DNA of 64,000 nt from an uncultured Lachnospiraceae bacterium (GCA_900539715.1 UQDA01000010.1:1-64000), one strand, 5' to 3'; numbered from the stretch's first letter, positions 7,308 to 16,996 are shown. Made by a program: numbers and translations. The notes: generated from the sequence alone by a model not told the origin.

Positions 7308-10259
7308 TCAGCTGAGCTTTACTTCCCAGCAGATATCTTCTTCATCCACACGATACTGCTCCAGCAGCTCCGGCCCGCAGGAATTGGAGCCAACGCCGCT
7401 CATGCCGTAATCCAGATGCCATATCACATGACCGGACTTTTCCAGCTCATAATTATGAGCCTTTTGAGTAAGCTCTTCCGCGGTATAATAAGACGCGTTG
7501 AAGGAAAGAGGGCTGCTTCCCTCCGCTTTCAGAGCACCCACTCTCACCTCGGCACAGTTCCAGTGACTTCCGTTTTCCTGAGGACGCACATAATCCTCAT
7601 GCAGCTCGTCCACAGTCGCCGCAAAGCGGTCAACCCAGCAGGAATGGTGCTTATCGCTGTAGCTCTCCGTAGGGCCATAGCCGAAATATTCCACCTGTTT
7701 TTCCGTCTCCGGAAGCGTCAGCTTCAGACCAAAACGGGGCATGAACGGGAACGCCTTATCGCGCTTTCCATTCAGCGAAAGCTTCACTTCGCCGTCCGCA
7801 TTTACTTCCCACACTGCGGCAGCGCGGATAAACGGCTGACGATATACGCTCGCAATGGAAAATTCACAGCTGACCGTTACGACCTGACCGTCATTTTCCG
7901 CCGCGCAGCGATACACCTTCGTCCACGGTCTGTCATAACCGGCCGCTTCCCACTTTATTCTGATATTACGATCATTGTCGGTCGGCGCACGCCATGTATC
8001 CCATGCCAGCGGAGCTTCTACCAGCGCCTTGCCATCCCGGTTCATCACCGTAAAGGCTGCCGCCTTTTTACCGAACTCGTAATGTATCCTGTCGGAAGAA
8101 ATGACAAACGCCGTTTCCGTTTCCTCCAGTGTAAGCGCGCCGCAGCCTTCCAGCGTCAGCTCTTTTTTTGCTTCCTCAAAAAGTGCGAACTGGTCGAAGC
8201 CAAGCTCATGTCCTTTTTTTGTCAGCGCCTTATCCTCTTTCTGGATATAGGTCAGCTTCACATAAGTCCTGTCCCCGGCAGACGAAGCCAGCTTCGGAAT
8301 CACAACTTCCGCTGTTTCATGAGCCGCACAGGAAATCCCCTCTATCACTCCGCCGTCCAGCAGAACACCGTCCTTTTTAATCTCATAGCGTACTTCAACC
8401 GTATCCGCCAGATCTGCAAAATCCTGCATATTGCGAAGCACCACTGTTCCGGAAGCCATATCCCTGAGCGTAGCCTTTACCGGACGTATCTCATTTTTCC
8501 ATTCCAGAAGACCTGTATGAGGACGTCTGTCAGGATATACAAGGCCGTCCATACAGAAGTTCCCATCGTGTGGGAACTCTCCCGCATCGCCGCCATAATG
8601 GAACATTTCCCGTCCGTCTGCCGCCTTTCCTTCATAAGTGGCATGGTCGCACCACTCCCAGACAAAGCCGCCGCAGAACTTGTCATAATTGTCCAGCAGC
8701 TCGATATAATCATGGATATCCCCGGGGCCGTTACCCATTGCATGAACGAACTCACACTGGATAAACGGTTTTTTCATGCGGGAATCTTCACAGTAATTTT
8801 TTACCCACTCCGTAGACGCATACATCTGGCTCATCACATCCAGCATGGACGTATCGTTGTGATAGCCTCTGGACTCCCAGATGCTGCCTTCATAATGCAC
8901 CAGACGGGTCGGATCGTAAGCCTTTACCCACTTGCCCGCCTCTTCAAAGTTTTCTCCATAACCGCTTTCATTTCCAAGCGACCAGAAGATTACGCTGGCA
9001 TGGTTTTTGTCCCGGATCACGTTACGCTTCTGACGGTCTAATATTGCTTCTCCGAAACGTGCATCCTGCGCTATCCTGCCGTAATCATTCCCATAATCTG
9101 CACCAAACAGCTCGCATACGCCATGGCACTCCTGGTCCGCCTCCGCAATAACGTAAAATCCATATTCATCACACAGCTCCGGGAAATACGGCGCGTTCGG
9201 ATAATGGCTCGTGCGGATGGCATTGACATTGCTCTCCTTCATCATACGCATATCCCGGATTACATTTTCACGGGTGACTGTTGCGCCGGTATACGGATCG
9301 CTGTCGTGACGGTTCACACCGCGGAATTTTACCTGATGCCCATTGACGAGTATCATCCCGTCTTTTACGGAAATCGTGCGGATTCCGACCTTCTGCTCTA
9401 TCAGCTCATCCCCGGTGCTGATTTTTAATGTATAGAGATACGGCTGCTCCGCATTCCATAATACCGGATTCTGAACCGGGATAGAAACCGTTTCACCGGA
9501 AGAATACATGCTTCCCACAGCTGTGCCGTCCGCATCGAACAGCTCGCAGCGTATCGCCGGACTGCCTTCTACCGCATCAAAGCGCACTATTACTTCCGCA
9601 CTGTTATTTTCCATATCTACCGGTGTCTGCACTGTAAAGTCACGCACGAACTCCTGCGGGCGCAGCACCAGCTCCACATCCCGGAAAATACCGGAAAAAC
9701 GCAGCTTGTCCTGGTCCTCCAGATAGCTGCCGTCGCACCATTTCAATACCAGCACAGCCAGACGGTTCACGCCTTCCCGCGTCTTATCCGTAATCTCAAA
9801 CTCGCTGGGGCTGTGGGAAACCTGACTATAGCCCACAAACTCACCGTTCACCCACACATAAAAGCAGGAATCTACGCCTTCAAAATATAAAAACTGACGT
9901 TTTTCCGCCGCTTCGCTGTCCAGCGTAAAATCCTTTACATAGGCGCCGGAAGGATTTTCATCCGGTACATACGGCGGATCGAAAGGGAACGGATAGCGCA
10001 CATTCGTGTACTGCTTCTGATCAAAGCCCTTCATCTGCCAGCAGGAAGGCACCTCCATGTCGATCAGCGTCTCCGTGTTCTCCCAGAATCGCTCCGGCAC
10101 TGCCTCCACGCTCGGAAAGTAACCGAATTTCCAGTCATCTCCGCTCAAAAGCACCTGGCTTTCCCTGCCTTCTCCACATTTCGGCACATACCAGCACCGG
10201 TTATCCACAGTGCCCACATGAAGTGTGTGGAGCTCTTCATAAAATTTTTCCACTCTCAT
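7308..10259 (-). CDS. lacZ: Beta-galactosidase, GH2 family
   Basis: Cytosolic retaining enzyme hydrolysing lactose-type beta-galactosides, 983 residues, close to the ~1020 of the E. coli enzyme. The acid/base glutamate lies in NESGYGENF (about residue 431). The nucleophile lies in QCEFVHAMGNGPG (about residue 503), a normal spacing. The early jelly-roll domain carries PSCWQMKGFD, and the C-terminal small-chain domain carries WRAPTDNDRNI and GYGPTESYSDKH. A GGAGGAG site lies upstream of the ATG. The gene is divergent from an AraC regulator across 317 bp, which also holds a structured repeat; that regulator is the likely controller. True substrate could be another beta-galactoside. Confidence 0.95.
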   Translation of the reverse strand: MRVEKFYEELHTLHVGTVDNRCWYVPKCGEGRESQVLLSGDDWKFGYFPSVEAVPERFWENTETLIDMEVPSCWQMKGFDQKQYTNVRYPFPFDPPYVPDENPSGAYVKDFTLDSEAAEKRQFLYFEGVDSCFYVWVNGEFVGYSQVSHSPSEFEITDKTREGVNRLAVLVLKWCDGSYLEDQDKLRFSGIFRDVELVLRPQEFVRDFTVQTPVDMENNSAEVIVRFDAVEGSPAIRCELFDADGTAVGSMYSSGETVSIPVQNPVLWNAEQPYLYTLKISTGDELIEQKVGIRTISVKDGMILVNGHQVKFRGVNRHDSDPYTGATVTRENVIRDMRMMKESNVNAIRTSHYPNAPYFPELCDEYGFYVIAEADQECHGVCELFGADYGNDYGRIAQDARFGEAILDRQKRNVIRDKNHASVIFWSLGNESGYGENFEEAGKWVKAYDPTRLVHYEGSIWESRGYHNDTSMLDVMSQMYASTEWVKNYCEDSRMKKPFIQCEFVHAMGNGPGDIHDYIELLDNYDKFCGGFVWEWCDHATYEGKAADGREMFHYGGDAGEFPHDGNFCMDGLVYPDRRPHTGLLEWKNEIRPVKATLRDMASGTVVLRNMQDFADLADTVEVRYEIKKDGVLLDGGVIEGISCAAHETAEVVIPKLASSAGDRTYVKLTYIQKEDKALTKKGHELGFDQFALFEEAKKELTLEGCGALTLEETETAFVISSDRIHYEFGKKAAAFTVMNRDGKALVEAPLAWDTWRAPTDNDRNIRIKWEAAGYDRPWTKVYRCAAENDGQVVTVSCEFSIASVYRQPFIRAAAVWEVNADGEVKLSLNGKRDKAFPFMPRFGLKLTLPETEKQVEYFGYGPTESYSDKHHSCWVDRFAATVDELHEDYVRPQENGSHWNCAEVRVGALKAEGSSPLSFNASYYTAEELTQKAHNYELEKSGHVIWHLDYGMSGVGSNSCGPELLEQYRVDEEDICWEVKLS

Positions 10260-10287
10260 TGTCCTGTAACTCCTCCTGTTTTAATAG

Positions 10288-10408
10288 CCGGATGCCCTCC
10301 GGGTTACTGTTCACACCAGCCTCAAACGCTCGCCGTTTGAGGCGTGAGAACGTGATTCCGGAGTGAGCGGGCCTCTTTTACGCAGTAAAACTTTCAATAG
10401 GCCCGCGA
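10288..10408 (+). repeat. Structured intergenic repeat, copy 1
   Basis: About 105 bases from 10303 are almost identical to 13513-13618. The unit folds into an arm with CCTCAAACG / CGTTTGAGG nested in GTTCACAC / GTGAGAAC. A second arm, GCGGGCCT / AGGCCCGC, encloses TTTTAC-GCA-GTAAAA. A short GC hairpin (10288-10302) precedes it and is structurally but not sequence conserved in copy 2. The repeat lies in the lacZ-araC intergenic region. Its class (REP-like, MITE or RNA) is unknown. Confidence 0.8.
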
Positions 10409-10411
10409 ATA

Positions 10412-10443
10412 TTCCTGTTCGCTGGCAAGCCAGTGAACAGGAA
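10412..10443. other. Hairpin next to repeat copy 1
   Basis: TTCCTGTTCGCTGGC / GCCAGTGAACAGGAA are 15-base arms with one mismatch and a 2-base loop. They lie directly after the repeat and before the araC promoter region. The hairpin is not present beside copy 2. It could end the lacZ-side RNA or be a cruciform site. Confidence 0.5.
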
Positions 10444-10576
10444 CCCTTCCGGAAAATAATCCTCGTCCTATTATTTTTATTATAGTAGAAATCTCCCGTT
10501 CATTGTATAATAAGTATGACCGAAAAATATAACATTTTGAAACTGTGCGTCCTCTGCACGATATCAGGAGACCCTT

Positions 10577-11383
10577 ATGCCTATTTATTTCAGAAATACT
10601 CCCGTCCGGGAACCGTTCATATTTGACTCCATCGGAGCCGACTGGGTCCAGGAAGCGACCTCCCGCCCCGATGGACACCCTCTTTATCACTACCTGCAGA
10701 CTGTCAGCGGCTGCGGGCGCATCACCATTCAGGGAAAGAACTATTTTCTGAATGAAAACGAAGGCGTCCTCATTGCCCCCTCCATCCGTCATTCCTACGC
10801 GGCGCGCACCCCCGTATGGCTCACCTGCTTTGCTACCTTTACCGGAACTGTCGAAGGCAGCATCCCCCGTATCTTAAAAAACAGACCGATCATTTTCATT
10901 GAAAAAGAACAGGGCGCACGCATCGGTGAAATGCTCCGCCATACTACACATAAATATGGGGCACCGCCTTTGAATACGCAGGAGCTTTCTCTGGACTGCT
11001 ATCAGCTTCTTTTGCAGTTCGTTGAAGGACTGTCAGACAAAGCTCTCCTCGAAGACCCTCTCTATCTGCGCTATGTCGCCCCTATAGTAGAACAGATTGA
11101 AACTCATTATAACAGCCCATTCACCGTCGGCGAACTCAGCCGCACCGTCTATGTGACACCCCAGTATCTTTCCCGGCTCTTCCGCCGTTTTCTGGGATGC
11201 TCCGTATACGAATACCTTACTTCCTGCCGCATCAGCCGCGCCAAGGAGCTTCTTCTGACATATCCGCACCTCGAGATTCAGGAGATTGCCGGACAGGTCG
11301 GCTTTTCAGATCCGAGCCATTTTATCGCCATGTTCAAAAAATCCACCGGAAGGACACCGCTTGATTTCAGACGCTTCCATTAG
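10577..11383 (+). CDS. AraC-family transcriptional regulator (cupin sensor)
   Basis: The 268-residue protein has an N-terminal cupin-like sugar-sensing domain (LQTVSGCGRITIQGKNYFL, then LIAPSIRHSY). Two AraC helix-turn-helix motifs follow in the last ~100 residues (FTVGELSRTVYVTPQYLSRL and IQEIAGQVGFSDPSHFIAMF). It probably controls the divergent lacZ gene. It may also control itself. A weak GGAGA site precedes the ATG. Confidence 0.9.
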   Translation: MPIYFRNTPVREPFIFDSIGADWVQEATSRPDGHPLYHYLQTVSGCGRITIQGKNYFLNENEGVLIAPSIRHSYAARTPVWLTCFATFTGTVEGSIPRILKNRPIIFIEKEQGARIGEMLRHTTHKYGAPPLNTQELSLDCYQLLLQFVEGLSDKALLEDPLYLRYVAPIVEQIETHYNSPFTVGELSRTVYVTPQYLSRLFRRFLGCSVYEYLTSCRISRAKELLLTYPHLEIQEIAGQVGFSDPSHFIAMFKKSTGRTPLDFRRFH

Positions 11384-11399
11384 GTCTTTGCCGCCTCTG

Positions 11400-12569
11400 T
11401 CACACGCTTTCCGGACGCAGGCGGTTTAATTTTTCTCGGTCAAGCTGGAACGGATAATTTTTCAGCTTTGCCGGATTACACAAAAGCTCGTCCATTGCCT
11501 GCTCCCAAAGCTCCTGTGAAAGCTTCGTCTCTCCCAAAAGTGCCCTCAAATATTCCGAAAAGCTCTGGACACTGCCAAATCCCAGCATCGAAAGCACTCT
11601 CTGCGCCGCTTCCTGTTCGCCGTAATTTGCTAAAAATCCGGGCAGGAATATCGCCGCCGCTTTCCCGTGCGGCGTCCCGAGTTCACATGTTACCGTGTAG
11701 CTGAGCCCGTGCGGCAGGCTCGTACCTGTATGGGATATTGCTATCCCCCCGAGCGTACAGGCATGCATCAGCTGCTCCCTCTCCTCTTCCCCTATCTCGT
11801 AGGACAGCAGTCTGTCTTTTACCTGCCCCCAGATACGCAGTCCCAGCTCGGCAAAATCCCTGCTGTATGCCGTAGCATTTGTATTCAGATAGCTTTCGAC
11901 CAGATGCGCCAGCGTATCAACGGCCGTATTTACACAGCCTGTCCGGGATGCCGTCTGTAAATATGTGGTATCCACCAACGCCAGCGCCGGAAAGATGCGG
12001 TGGCTGATGCCCTGCTTTGTCTGTTTTCCCAGATGGGACAGGGCGTCCTGCGCCCCTTCTCCCGAAGCGATGGAAAGCACCACCTCCGGCAGCACATTTC
12101 TTGTAAGTATCGCATAGGGCGTTACCTCTGACCCCGTCCCCGCTGTAGTCGGCACCGCCGCCACCGGAAGCGCCGGACAGACCGGTTCCTGTGAAGAGCT
12201 TTTCTGAGCTTCATACAAAAGGCGCGCATCCCGCTCCGGATTCGCTATCATCAGCGCGACTGCTTTTGCCGCGTCCATCGGGGAACCTCCGCCCACGCCG
12301 ATAACAAAATCCGCTTTTTCAGAAATCCCGACTGTGCGGGCGCGCATTACCGTATCCACCGAAGGATTTTCCTCTATCTCATCGAATACAGCATATGGGA
12401 TTTTTTCCCGCAAAAGCGCTTCTTCCACATCCTGCAGGGAGCCGTTCATCCGCGAAGAGTGCCTGCCTGTAACAATCAGCGCCCTGCTCCCCAACGCCGC
12501 CAGCTCCTGACTGTGCCGTCTCACACAGTCCTTTTCATTGTAAACCTTTGTCGGCATATAAAAATTCAT
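11400..12569 (-). CDS. Iron-containing alcohol dehydrogenase
   Basis: The 389-residue group III (Fe-ADH) oxidoreductase uses NAD(P)H. The cofactor loop GVGGGSPMDAAKA and the PTTAGTGSEVTPYAI block are clear. Metal ligands are in the NTAVDTLAHLVESY, SLPHGLSYTV and GTPHGKAAA segments (Asp and three His). Substrate is probably a short alcohol or aldehyde. The start has a GGAGGAAAG site and overlaps the stop of the HD-domain gene by 4 bp, so both are one operon read right to left. The closest named families are butanol/propanediol dehydrogenases; I cannot choose. Confidence 0.92.
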   Translation of the reverse strand: MNFYMPTKVYNEKDCVRRHSQELAALGSRALIVTGRHSSRMNGSLQDVEEALLREKIPYAVFDEIEENPSVDTVMRARTVGISEKADFVIGVGGGSPMDAAKAVALMIANPERDARLLYEAQKSSSQEPVCPALPVAAVPTTAGTGSEVTPYAILTRNVLPEVVLSIASGEGAQDALSHLGKQTKQGISHRIFPALALVDTTYLQTASRTGCVNTAVDTLAHLVESYLNTNATAYSRDFAELGLRIWGQVKDRLLSYEIGEEEREQLMHACTLGGIAISHTGTSLPHGLSYTVTCELGTPHGKAAAIFLPGFLANYGEQEAAQRVLSMLGFGSVQSFSEYLRALLGETKLSQELWEQAMDELLCNPAKLKNYPFQLDREKLNRLRPESV

Positions 12570-13339
12570 CTGTCTTTCCTCCAGTCCCGTTCCATTTCAT
12601 CCATATATGCTTCCGCTTCCGCAAAAATCTTTTCCATCCGGATGTGTGTCTCTCCGTCTTTAATTTTCAGCATTTCAAACGGTTTTTTGTAATAGGACGT
12701 CTCCCTCACGATACGCAGACTTTCCGGAAAATTCAGGTCATACAAAAACCCTAAAAAGCTTACCCAGATGTCCAGTCCGCTTACCCTCTCTTCCTTTTTC
12801 ACGCACCTGTGCGCCATCAGGCTTTCATACACCGCATCCGAAATCTTTTCCTGCCCTGCCTCTTCTGCACAGACCCCTGTGGTATTCCGCGGATCCTCCG
12901 TCGCAAAGACTCTGAAAATATCGCACTTATCCGCATCCCGGAGCATCCGGCACAAAAGCAGCGTCTCCTCATCCAGACCGCCCTCGACCGTTAGTCGGTT
13001 GTGGTTGGCTATTGCTTTCAGCACCATCTGCCTGTCCTTTTCCGGCAGTCCGTCCAGAAATCCGCCGCTGCGCAGCACCTCGCACCCCAACTGCGCGTGG
13101 TCCACGCTCAGATGGTCCAGAAACGTATCATAGCGCCTCAGCTGTTCAAATCTGCCGATATCATGATAGACCGCGCACAGATGCGCCAGCCCGCACATCC
13201 GCCCGTCCAGTCCCAGCGCTTCAGACAGCCGCTCCATCACCGCGTCCACTGCCTGCGTATGGACGATTTTCAAATGAATCTTTGCATCGTTCGTATCATA
13301 TCTGCCCGCATAGGCAAGAAAGGTTTCCATTGCATCCAT
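12566..13339 (-). CDS. HD-domain phosphohydrolase
   Basis: The 257-residue cytosolic protein has the HD metal motif in HLCAVYHDIGRFEQLRRY (His-Asp near residues 54-55). Supporting histidines lie in DHAQLGCEVL and AIANHNR, and the late Asp in RDADKCDIFRV. HD proteins hydrolyse phosphate esters of nucleotides, but the substrate here is not evident. It is the first gene of a two-gene operon with the Fe-ADH (4-bp overlap). A GGAGGAG site precedes the ATG. A small perfect palindrome (13420-13435) lies upstream. Confidence 0.85.
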   Translation of the reverse strand: MDAMETFLAYAGRYDTNDAKIHLKIVHTQAVDAVMERLSEALGLDGRMCGLAHLCAVYHDIGRFEQLRRYDTFLDHLSVDHAQLGCEVLRSGGFLDGLPEKDRQMVLKAIANHNRLTVEGGLDEETLLLCRMLRDADKCDIFRVFATEDPRNTTGVCAEEAGQEKISDAVYESLMAHRCVKKEERVSGLDIWVSFLGFLYDLNFPESLRIVRETSYYKKPFEMLKIKDGETHIRMEKIFAEAEAYMDEMERDWRKDR

Positions 13340-13419
13340 TGCACTCCTCCACCGGTATCGTGCCCGTTTTATTCAGGCACAGGTTTTTCCCTCCACAGCA
13401 CCATATCCATATTCGTTCA

Positions 13420-13435
13420 AACGGTTGCTACCGTT
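13420..13435. promoter_or_regulatory. Candidate operator upstream of the HD/Fe-ADH operon
   Basis: AACGGT-TGCT-ACCGTT is a perfect 16-bp palindrome just downstream of an AT-rich GATAAAAT -10-like stretch reading toward the HD gene. The spacing suits a repressor roadblock; the binding protein is unknown. Confidence 0.4.
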
Positions 13436-13495
13436 AAATTCATTTTATCATATTTTTTCAATATAGTACCACTTTAAAATTCCCTGCGAGCGAGA

Positions 13496-13618
13496 CCGGA
13501 GGCCGGACGGTCGTTGCTGTTCACACCAGCCTCAAACGCCCGCCGTTTAGGGCGTGAGAACGTGATTCAGGGGTGAGCGGGCCTCTTTTACGCAATAAAA
13601 CTTTCAACAGGCTCGCAA
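13496..13618 (+). repeat. Structured intergenic repeat, copy 2
   Basis: This is the second copy of the 10288-10408 unit in the same orientation, 3.2 kb away. Differences are few, and some keep pairing: the second arm reads GCGGGCCT / AGGCTCGC with a G-T pair, and the left hairpin is CCGG-AGG-CCGG instead of CCGGA-TGCCC-TCCGG. It lies between the HD gene and the Rpn promoter. Confidence 0.8.
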
Positions 13619-13655
13619 ACGTTACATTTCCCTGAAAAATCCCCCCGGAAACCCA

Positions 13656-13685
13656 TTGACACCCCTTCCCCGGTACTGCTACAAT
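13656..13685 (+). promoter_or_regulatory. Promoter for the Rpn-type nuclease gene
   Basis: TTGACA (13656-13661), an 18-base spacer and TACAAT (13680-13685). This leaves a ~140-base leader before the ATG at 13831, in which I see no strong fold. Confidence 0.6.
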
Positions 13686-13830
13686 AAAATTACATATCAG
13701 GGAACCATCTTGGCTGTTCAGCTTCAAATCCCCCATATGAATACTCAATCAAATATGGCGGAAAGAAGATACAGCGCAATGTTTTCCCAAATGCCATCCT
13801 CTTCCTTCCGTCATCAGAAAGGACGATGCT

Positions 13831-14772
13831 ATGGCAAAACGAAATTTAAAAGAACTGAATCTTCTGGACGACTTTTTGTTCGGAACACTCGTCTCCCACA
13901 AAGAATTCGGTGAGGCTTTCTGCCGGGAGCTGCTGCAGACGATTTTTCACAGGAACTTCGGAAAACTGAAAGTCATTCCGCAGAGGCAATACTACGGAGA
14001 CGATACCACAAAGCACGGGACGCGTCTGGATGTATATCTGGAAGAAGATAATGCCGAGCTGGAACCGGAGGCGCTTTACGACCTCGAGCCCGAAAACGCC
14101 AGGGACAAGAACAAACGGAAATTCCTCCCCAAAAGAGCCCGATTCTACCGGGCGATTGTAGACGGTCACAGCCTTGCATCCGGCACAGATTACGGCACCT
14201 TAAAGGATGTGTATATTATTCTTATCCTTCCGTACGACCCGTTCGGGCAGGATCGGCTTATCTATACCATACGAAGCATGTGCCAGGAAGACCCTTCCAT
14301 GCCTTATGACGACGGCGCCAGAACGATTTTTCTCTACACAAAGGGAACGCAGGGCGATATCCCCAGAGAGCTTCAGGAGCTGCTCCGCTACATGGAAGAC
14401 ACGACAGCACAGAATGCTGTCAATCCGTCCCTGCGAAAGATTCAAAGGATGGTAGAAAATGTCAAAGAAGATAAGGGGGTGCTTCTGGAATATATGAAAA
14501 TCTGGGAATGGGAACAGCAGATACGCGAGGAAGCGATAGAAGAGGGCCGGGAGGCCGGCAGAAAAGCCGGTATGAAAGCTGGCATGGAGGCCGGCAGAAA
14601 GGCTGGCATGACAGCCGGTATAGAAGCCGGTAAACAAGCCGCGACAAAAACGCTAACCTTAAATATGCTCTCCAAAAAGAAATTTTCCTATGAAGAAATC
14701 GCCGATCTGGTCGGCATTACCACAGAAGAAGTGCGGAAAATCGAAAATGAGCATAATCTTCCAACTGCATAA
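13831..14772 (+). CDS. Rpn-family PD-(D/E)XK nuclease / transposase-like protein
   Basis: The 313-residue protein is of the PDDEXK_2/Rpn group, recombination-promoting nucleases with DNA-cleaving activity. The N-terminal FLFGTLVSHKEFGEAFCREL helix precedes the nuclease core TKHGTRLDVYLEE and YDLEPEN. After the core comes a run of Glu-Ala-Gly-Arg-Lys-Ala-Gly-Met repeats (about residues 235-270) encoded by near-repeated 12-24-bp units. A C-terminal short helix-turn-helix-like end (YEEIADLVGITTEEVRKI) follows. Rpn genes usually lack mobile-element ends, and none are seen here. The repeat tract is a likely site of length variation. Confidence 0.88.
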   Translation: MAKRNLKELNLLDDFLFGTLVSHKEFGEAFCRELLQTIFHRNFGKLKVIPQRQYYGDDTTKHGTRLDVYLEEDNAELEPEALYDLEPENARDKNKRKFLPKRARFYRAIVDGHSLASGTDYGTLKDVYIILILPYDPFGQDRLIYTIRSMCQEDPSMPYDDGARTIFLYTKGTQGDIPRELQELLRYMEDTTAQNAVNPSLRKIQRMVENVKEDKGVLLEYMKIWEWEQQIREEAIEEGREAGRKAGMKAGMEAGRKAGMTAGIEAGKQAATKTLTLNMLSKKKFSYEEIADLVGITTEEVRKIENEHNLPTA

Positions 14773-14947
14773 TCTCCTAAAAAAGAGATATTTTCCCTGT
14801 CTTCTGTTAAAAGCTTTGTAAACTCATTCAGATGATCTCCTGCAAAAATCTCCATTTTTAAAGCAAAAATATCAATGGTATGCAAAACCTCCCGATGGTA
14901 ACATAGATGCATCAGCAAAATCATGTTTCCTACAGGAGGTTTTTCCT

Positions 14948-16996
14948 ATGAGTTTTATTTTAAACGGTCAGTCCCTGATGCTCGGGACCTGTTACTACCC
15001 GGAGCACTGGCCCCGCGCCCTCTGGGCCAGTGACCTGCAGCGCATGCTGGAAAACGGCATCCGCGTTATCCGTATCGCAGAATTTGCATGGAATAAATTT
15101 GAACCGGAGGAAGGCAGATATACCTTTGATTTTTTTGATGATTTTATGAAAGAAGTGGAAAAGACCCCGATCAGGGTCATTTTCTGCACGCCCACCGCAA
15201 CGCCGCCCGCATGGCTGACGCATAAATATCCCGAGGTTCTCAATGCCCGCATCGACGGGACGCTCCTGCGCCACGGCTCCCGGCGGCACTACAATTACAA
15301 CTCTCCCGTCTATCTGGAGTTCTGCCGTAAGATAACCGAACAGCTCGGCTCCCACTACGGCAGCCATCCGTCCATTATCGGCTGGCAGCTTGATAATGAA
15401 TTAAACTGCGAGGCAAATGAATTTTATTCCGAAAGCGATTCCATCGCCTTCCGTGATTTTCTGAGGGAAAAATACGGCACGCTGGACGCTTTGAACGATG
15501 CCTGGGGTACAGTCTTCTGGAACCAGACCTACACCGGCTGGGAGGAGATAGCTGTCCCGCAGCCCACTCCTACAGGCTCTGTCAACCCGCACCGCGTGCT
15601 GGATTACCGCCGCTTTATCTCCGCAAGCGCGCGCCGCTTTGCGAAAATCCAGTCCGACATTTTGCGGAAACATATAAAAAAGGATGATTTTATCACGACG
15701 AACGGTCTCTTCGGAAATCTGGACAACCACGCCATGACTGCTGAAAGCCTCGATTTTATCACTTATGATTCCTATCCGAATTTTGCCTATTGCCTAGATG
15801 ATTACGATGAAAAAGATGTGCTGAAGGACTGCGCGTGGAGCAGAAATCTGTCGGAAGCCCGCTCCGCTTCGCCGGTCTTTGGCATCATGGAACAGCAGTC
15901 CGGCGCAAACGGCTGGAATACCCGCATGGAAGCCTGCACGCCCCGCCCCGGCCAGCTGACGCTCTGGACGATGCAGAGTATCGCCCACGGTGCGGACTAT
16001 GTCAGCTATTTCCGCTGGCGCACCTGTACCGTCGGCACGGAAATCTACTGGCACGGCATTCTGGATTACTCAGGACGCGAAAACAGAAGGCTTAGGGAAG
16101 TACGCTCCGTTTCTGAAAAGCTGACGCATCTGCAGGAGGTCTCCGGCGCAAAATATACTGCCAAAACCGCGCTGCTCAAAGACTATGATAATATCTGGGA
16201 CGCCGCTGTGGACCGCTGGCACGGCCGGGTCGAACAGGTCAGCCAGAACGGTATTTTTACCGCCGCGCAGCTGACCCATACGCCACTGGATTTCGTTTAT
16301 CTTACGGAACAGACAACGGCAGAAGCTCTGGCGCAGTACGACCTTATCTTTTATCCCCATGCTTCCATCCTCACGCCTACGCGCATGGCTGTGCTGGAGC
16401 AGTATGTGGAAAACGGCGGCACTCTCGTCATGGGCTGCCGCACCGGCTACAAGGACTTAAACGGCAGATGCGTTATGGACTGCCTGCCGGGTCTTGCCGC
16501 AAAGCTGACCGGCACCGATATCCCAGAATATTCCTTTGTCGCTCCCGATGAAGGACGAATCTGCGCATCCTGGGACAAAACCGAGATGGAAGCTGCGGTA
16601 TTTAACGATGTGCTGGCTCCCCTGAATGACGATTCCGAAGTCCTCGCACGCTATCTTTCCGGAGATTATGCCGGTCAGCCCGCGCTGATACGGAACCGTT
16701 TCGGAAAAGGATATGCCTTTTATTTCGGCGGGGCGTTCTCTGCGGATACCGCAAAGGTCTTCCTCGAAAAGCTCGGCGCGGCAGAACCTTTCTCTGCCTA
16801 TGTGACCGCCCCGGAAGGCTGCGAAATCGCCGTGCGCCAAAAGGATGGCGTCTTCTATCTGTTTGTTTTAAATTATCAGAAAACGCCCGTCTCCATTACC
16901 CTGCACCGGAAAGGTTTTGACCTGATATCCCAGACGTCGGTCTCCGGCGACGCTGAACTGGCAGGCTATGAAGCAAAGGTTTACCGGTTCTGCTAA
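14948..16996 (+). CDS. Beta-galactosidase, GH42 family
   Basis: Cytosolic retaining beta-galactosidase of 682 residues, typical for GH42 (barrel, trimerisation domain, small beta domain). The acid/base Glu is in WQLDNELNCE (residue 151). The nucleophile Glu is in FGIMEQQSGA (residue 315). The N-terminal YYPEHWP and IRIAEFAWNKFEPEEG blocks are hallmarks. Strong AGGAGG site before the ATG. No second sugar gene adjoins, and it ends at a strong bidirectional terminator. Substrates of the family are galacto-oligosaccharides or arabinogalactan/galactan fragments; lactose is handled less well by many members. Confidence 0.95.
   Translation: MSFILNGQSLMLGTCYYPEHWPRALWASDLQRMLENGIRVIRIAEFAWNKFEPEEGRYTFDFFDDFMKEVEKTPIRVIFCTPTATPPAWLTHKYPEVLNARIDGTLLRHGSRRHYNYNSPVYLEFCRKITEQLGSHYGSHPSIIGWQLDNELNCEANEFYSESDSIAFRDFLREKYGTLDALNDAWGTVFWNQTYTGWEEIAVPQPTPTGSVNPHRVLDYRRFISASARRFAKIQSDILRKHIKKDDFITTNGLFGNLDNHAMTAESLDFITYDSYPNFAYCLDDYDEKDVLKDCAWSRNLSEARSASPVFGIMEQQSGANGWNTRMEACTPRPGQLTLWTMQSIAHGADYVSYFRWRTCTVGTEIYWHGILDYSGRENRRLREVRSVSEKLTHLQEVSGAKYTAKTALLKDYDNIWDAAVDRWHGRVEQVSQNGIFTAAQLTHTPLDFVYLTEQTTAEALAQYDLIFYPHASILTPTRMAVLEQYVENGGTLVMGCRTGYKDLNGRCVMDCLPGLAAKLTGTDIPEYSFVAPDEGRICASWDKTEMEAAVFNDVLAPLNDDSEVLARYLSGDYAGQPALIRNRFGKGYAFYFGGAFSADTAKVFLEKLGAAEPFSAYVTAPEGCEIAVRQKDGVFYLFVLNYQKTPVSITLHRKGFDLISQTSVSGDAELAGYEAKVYRFC

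Noticed and set aside
7416..9041. 541-codon frame opposite lacZ
   Set aside because: Shadow of a GC-rich third-position pattern; lacZ on the other strand is unambiguous with both catalytic glutamates.
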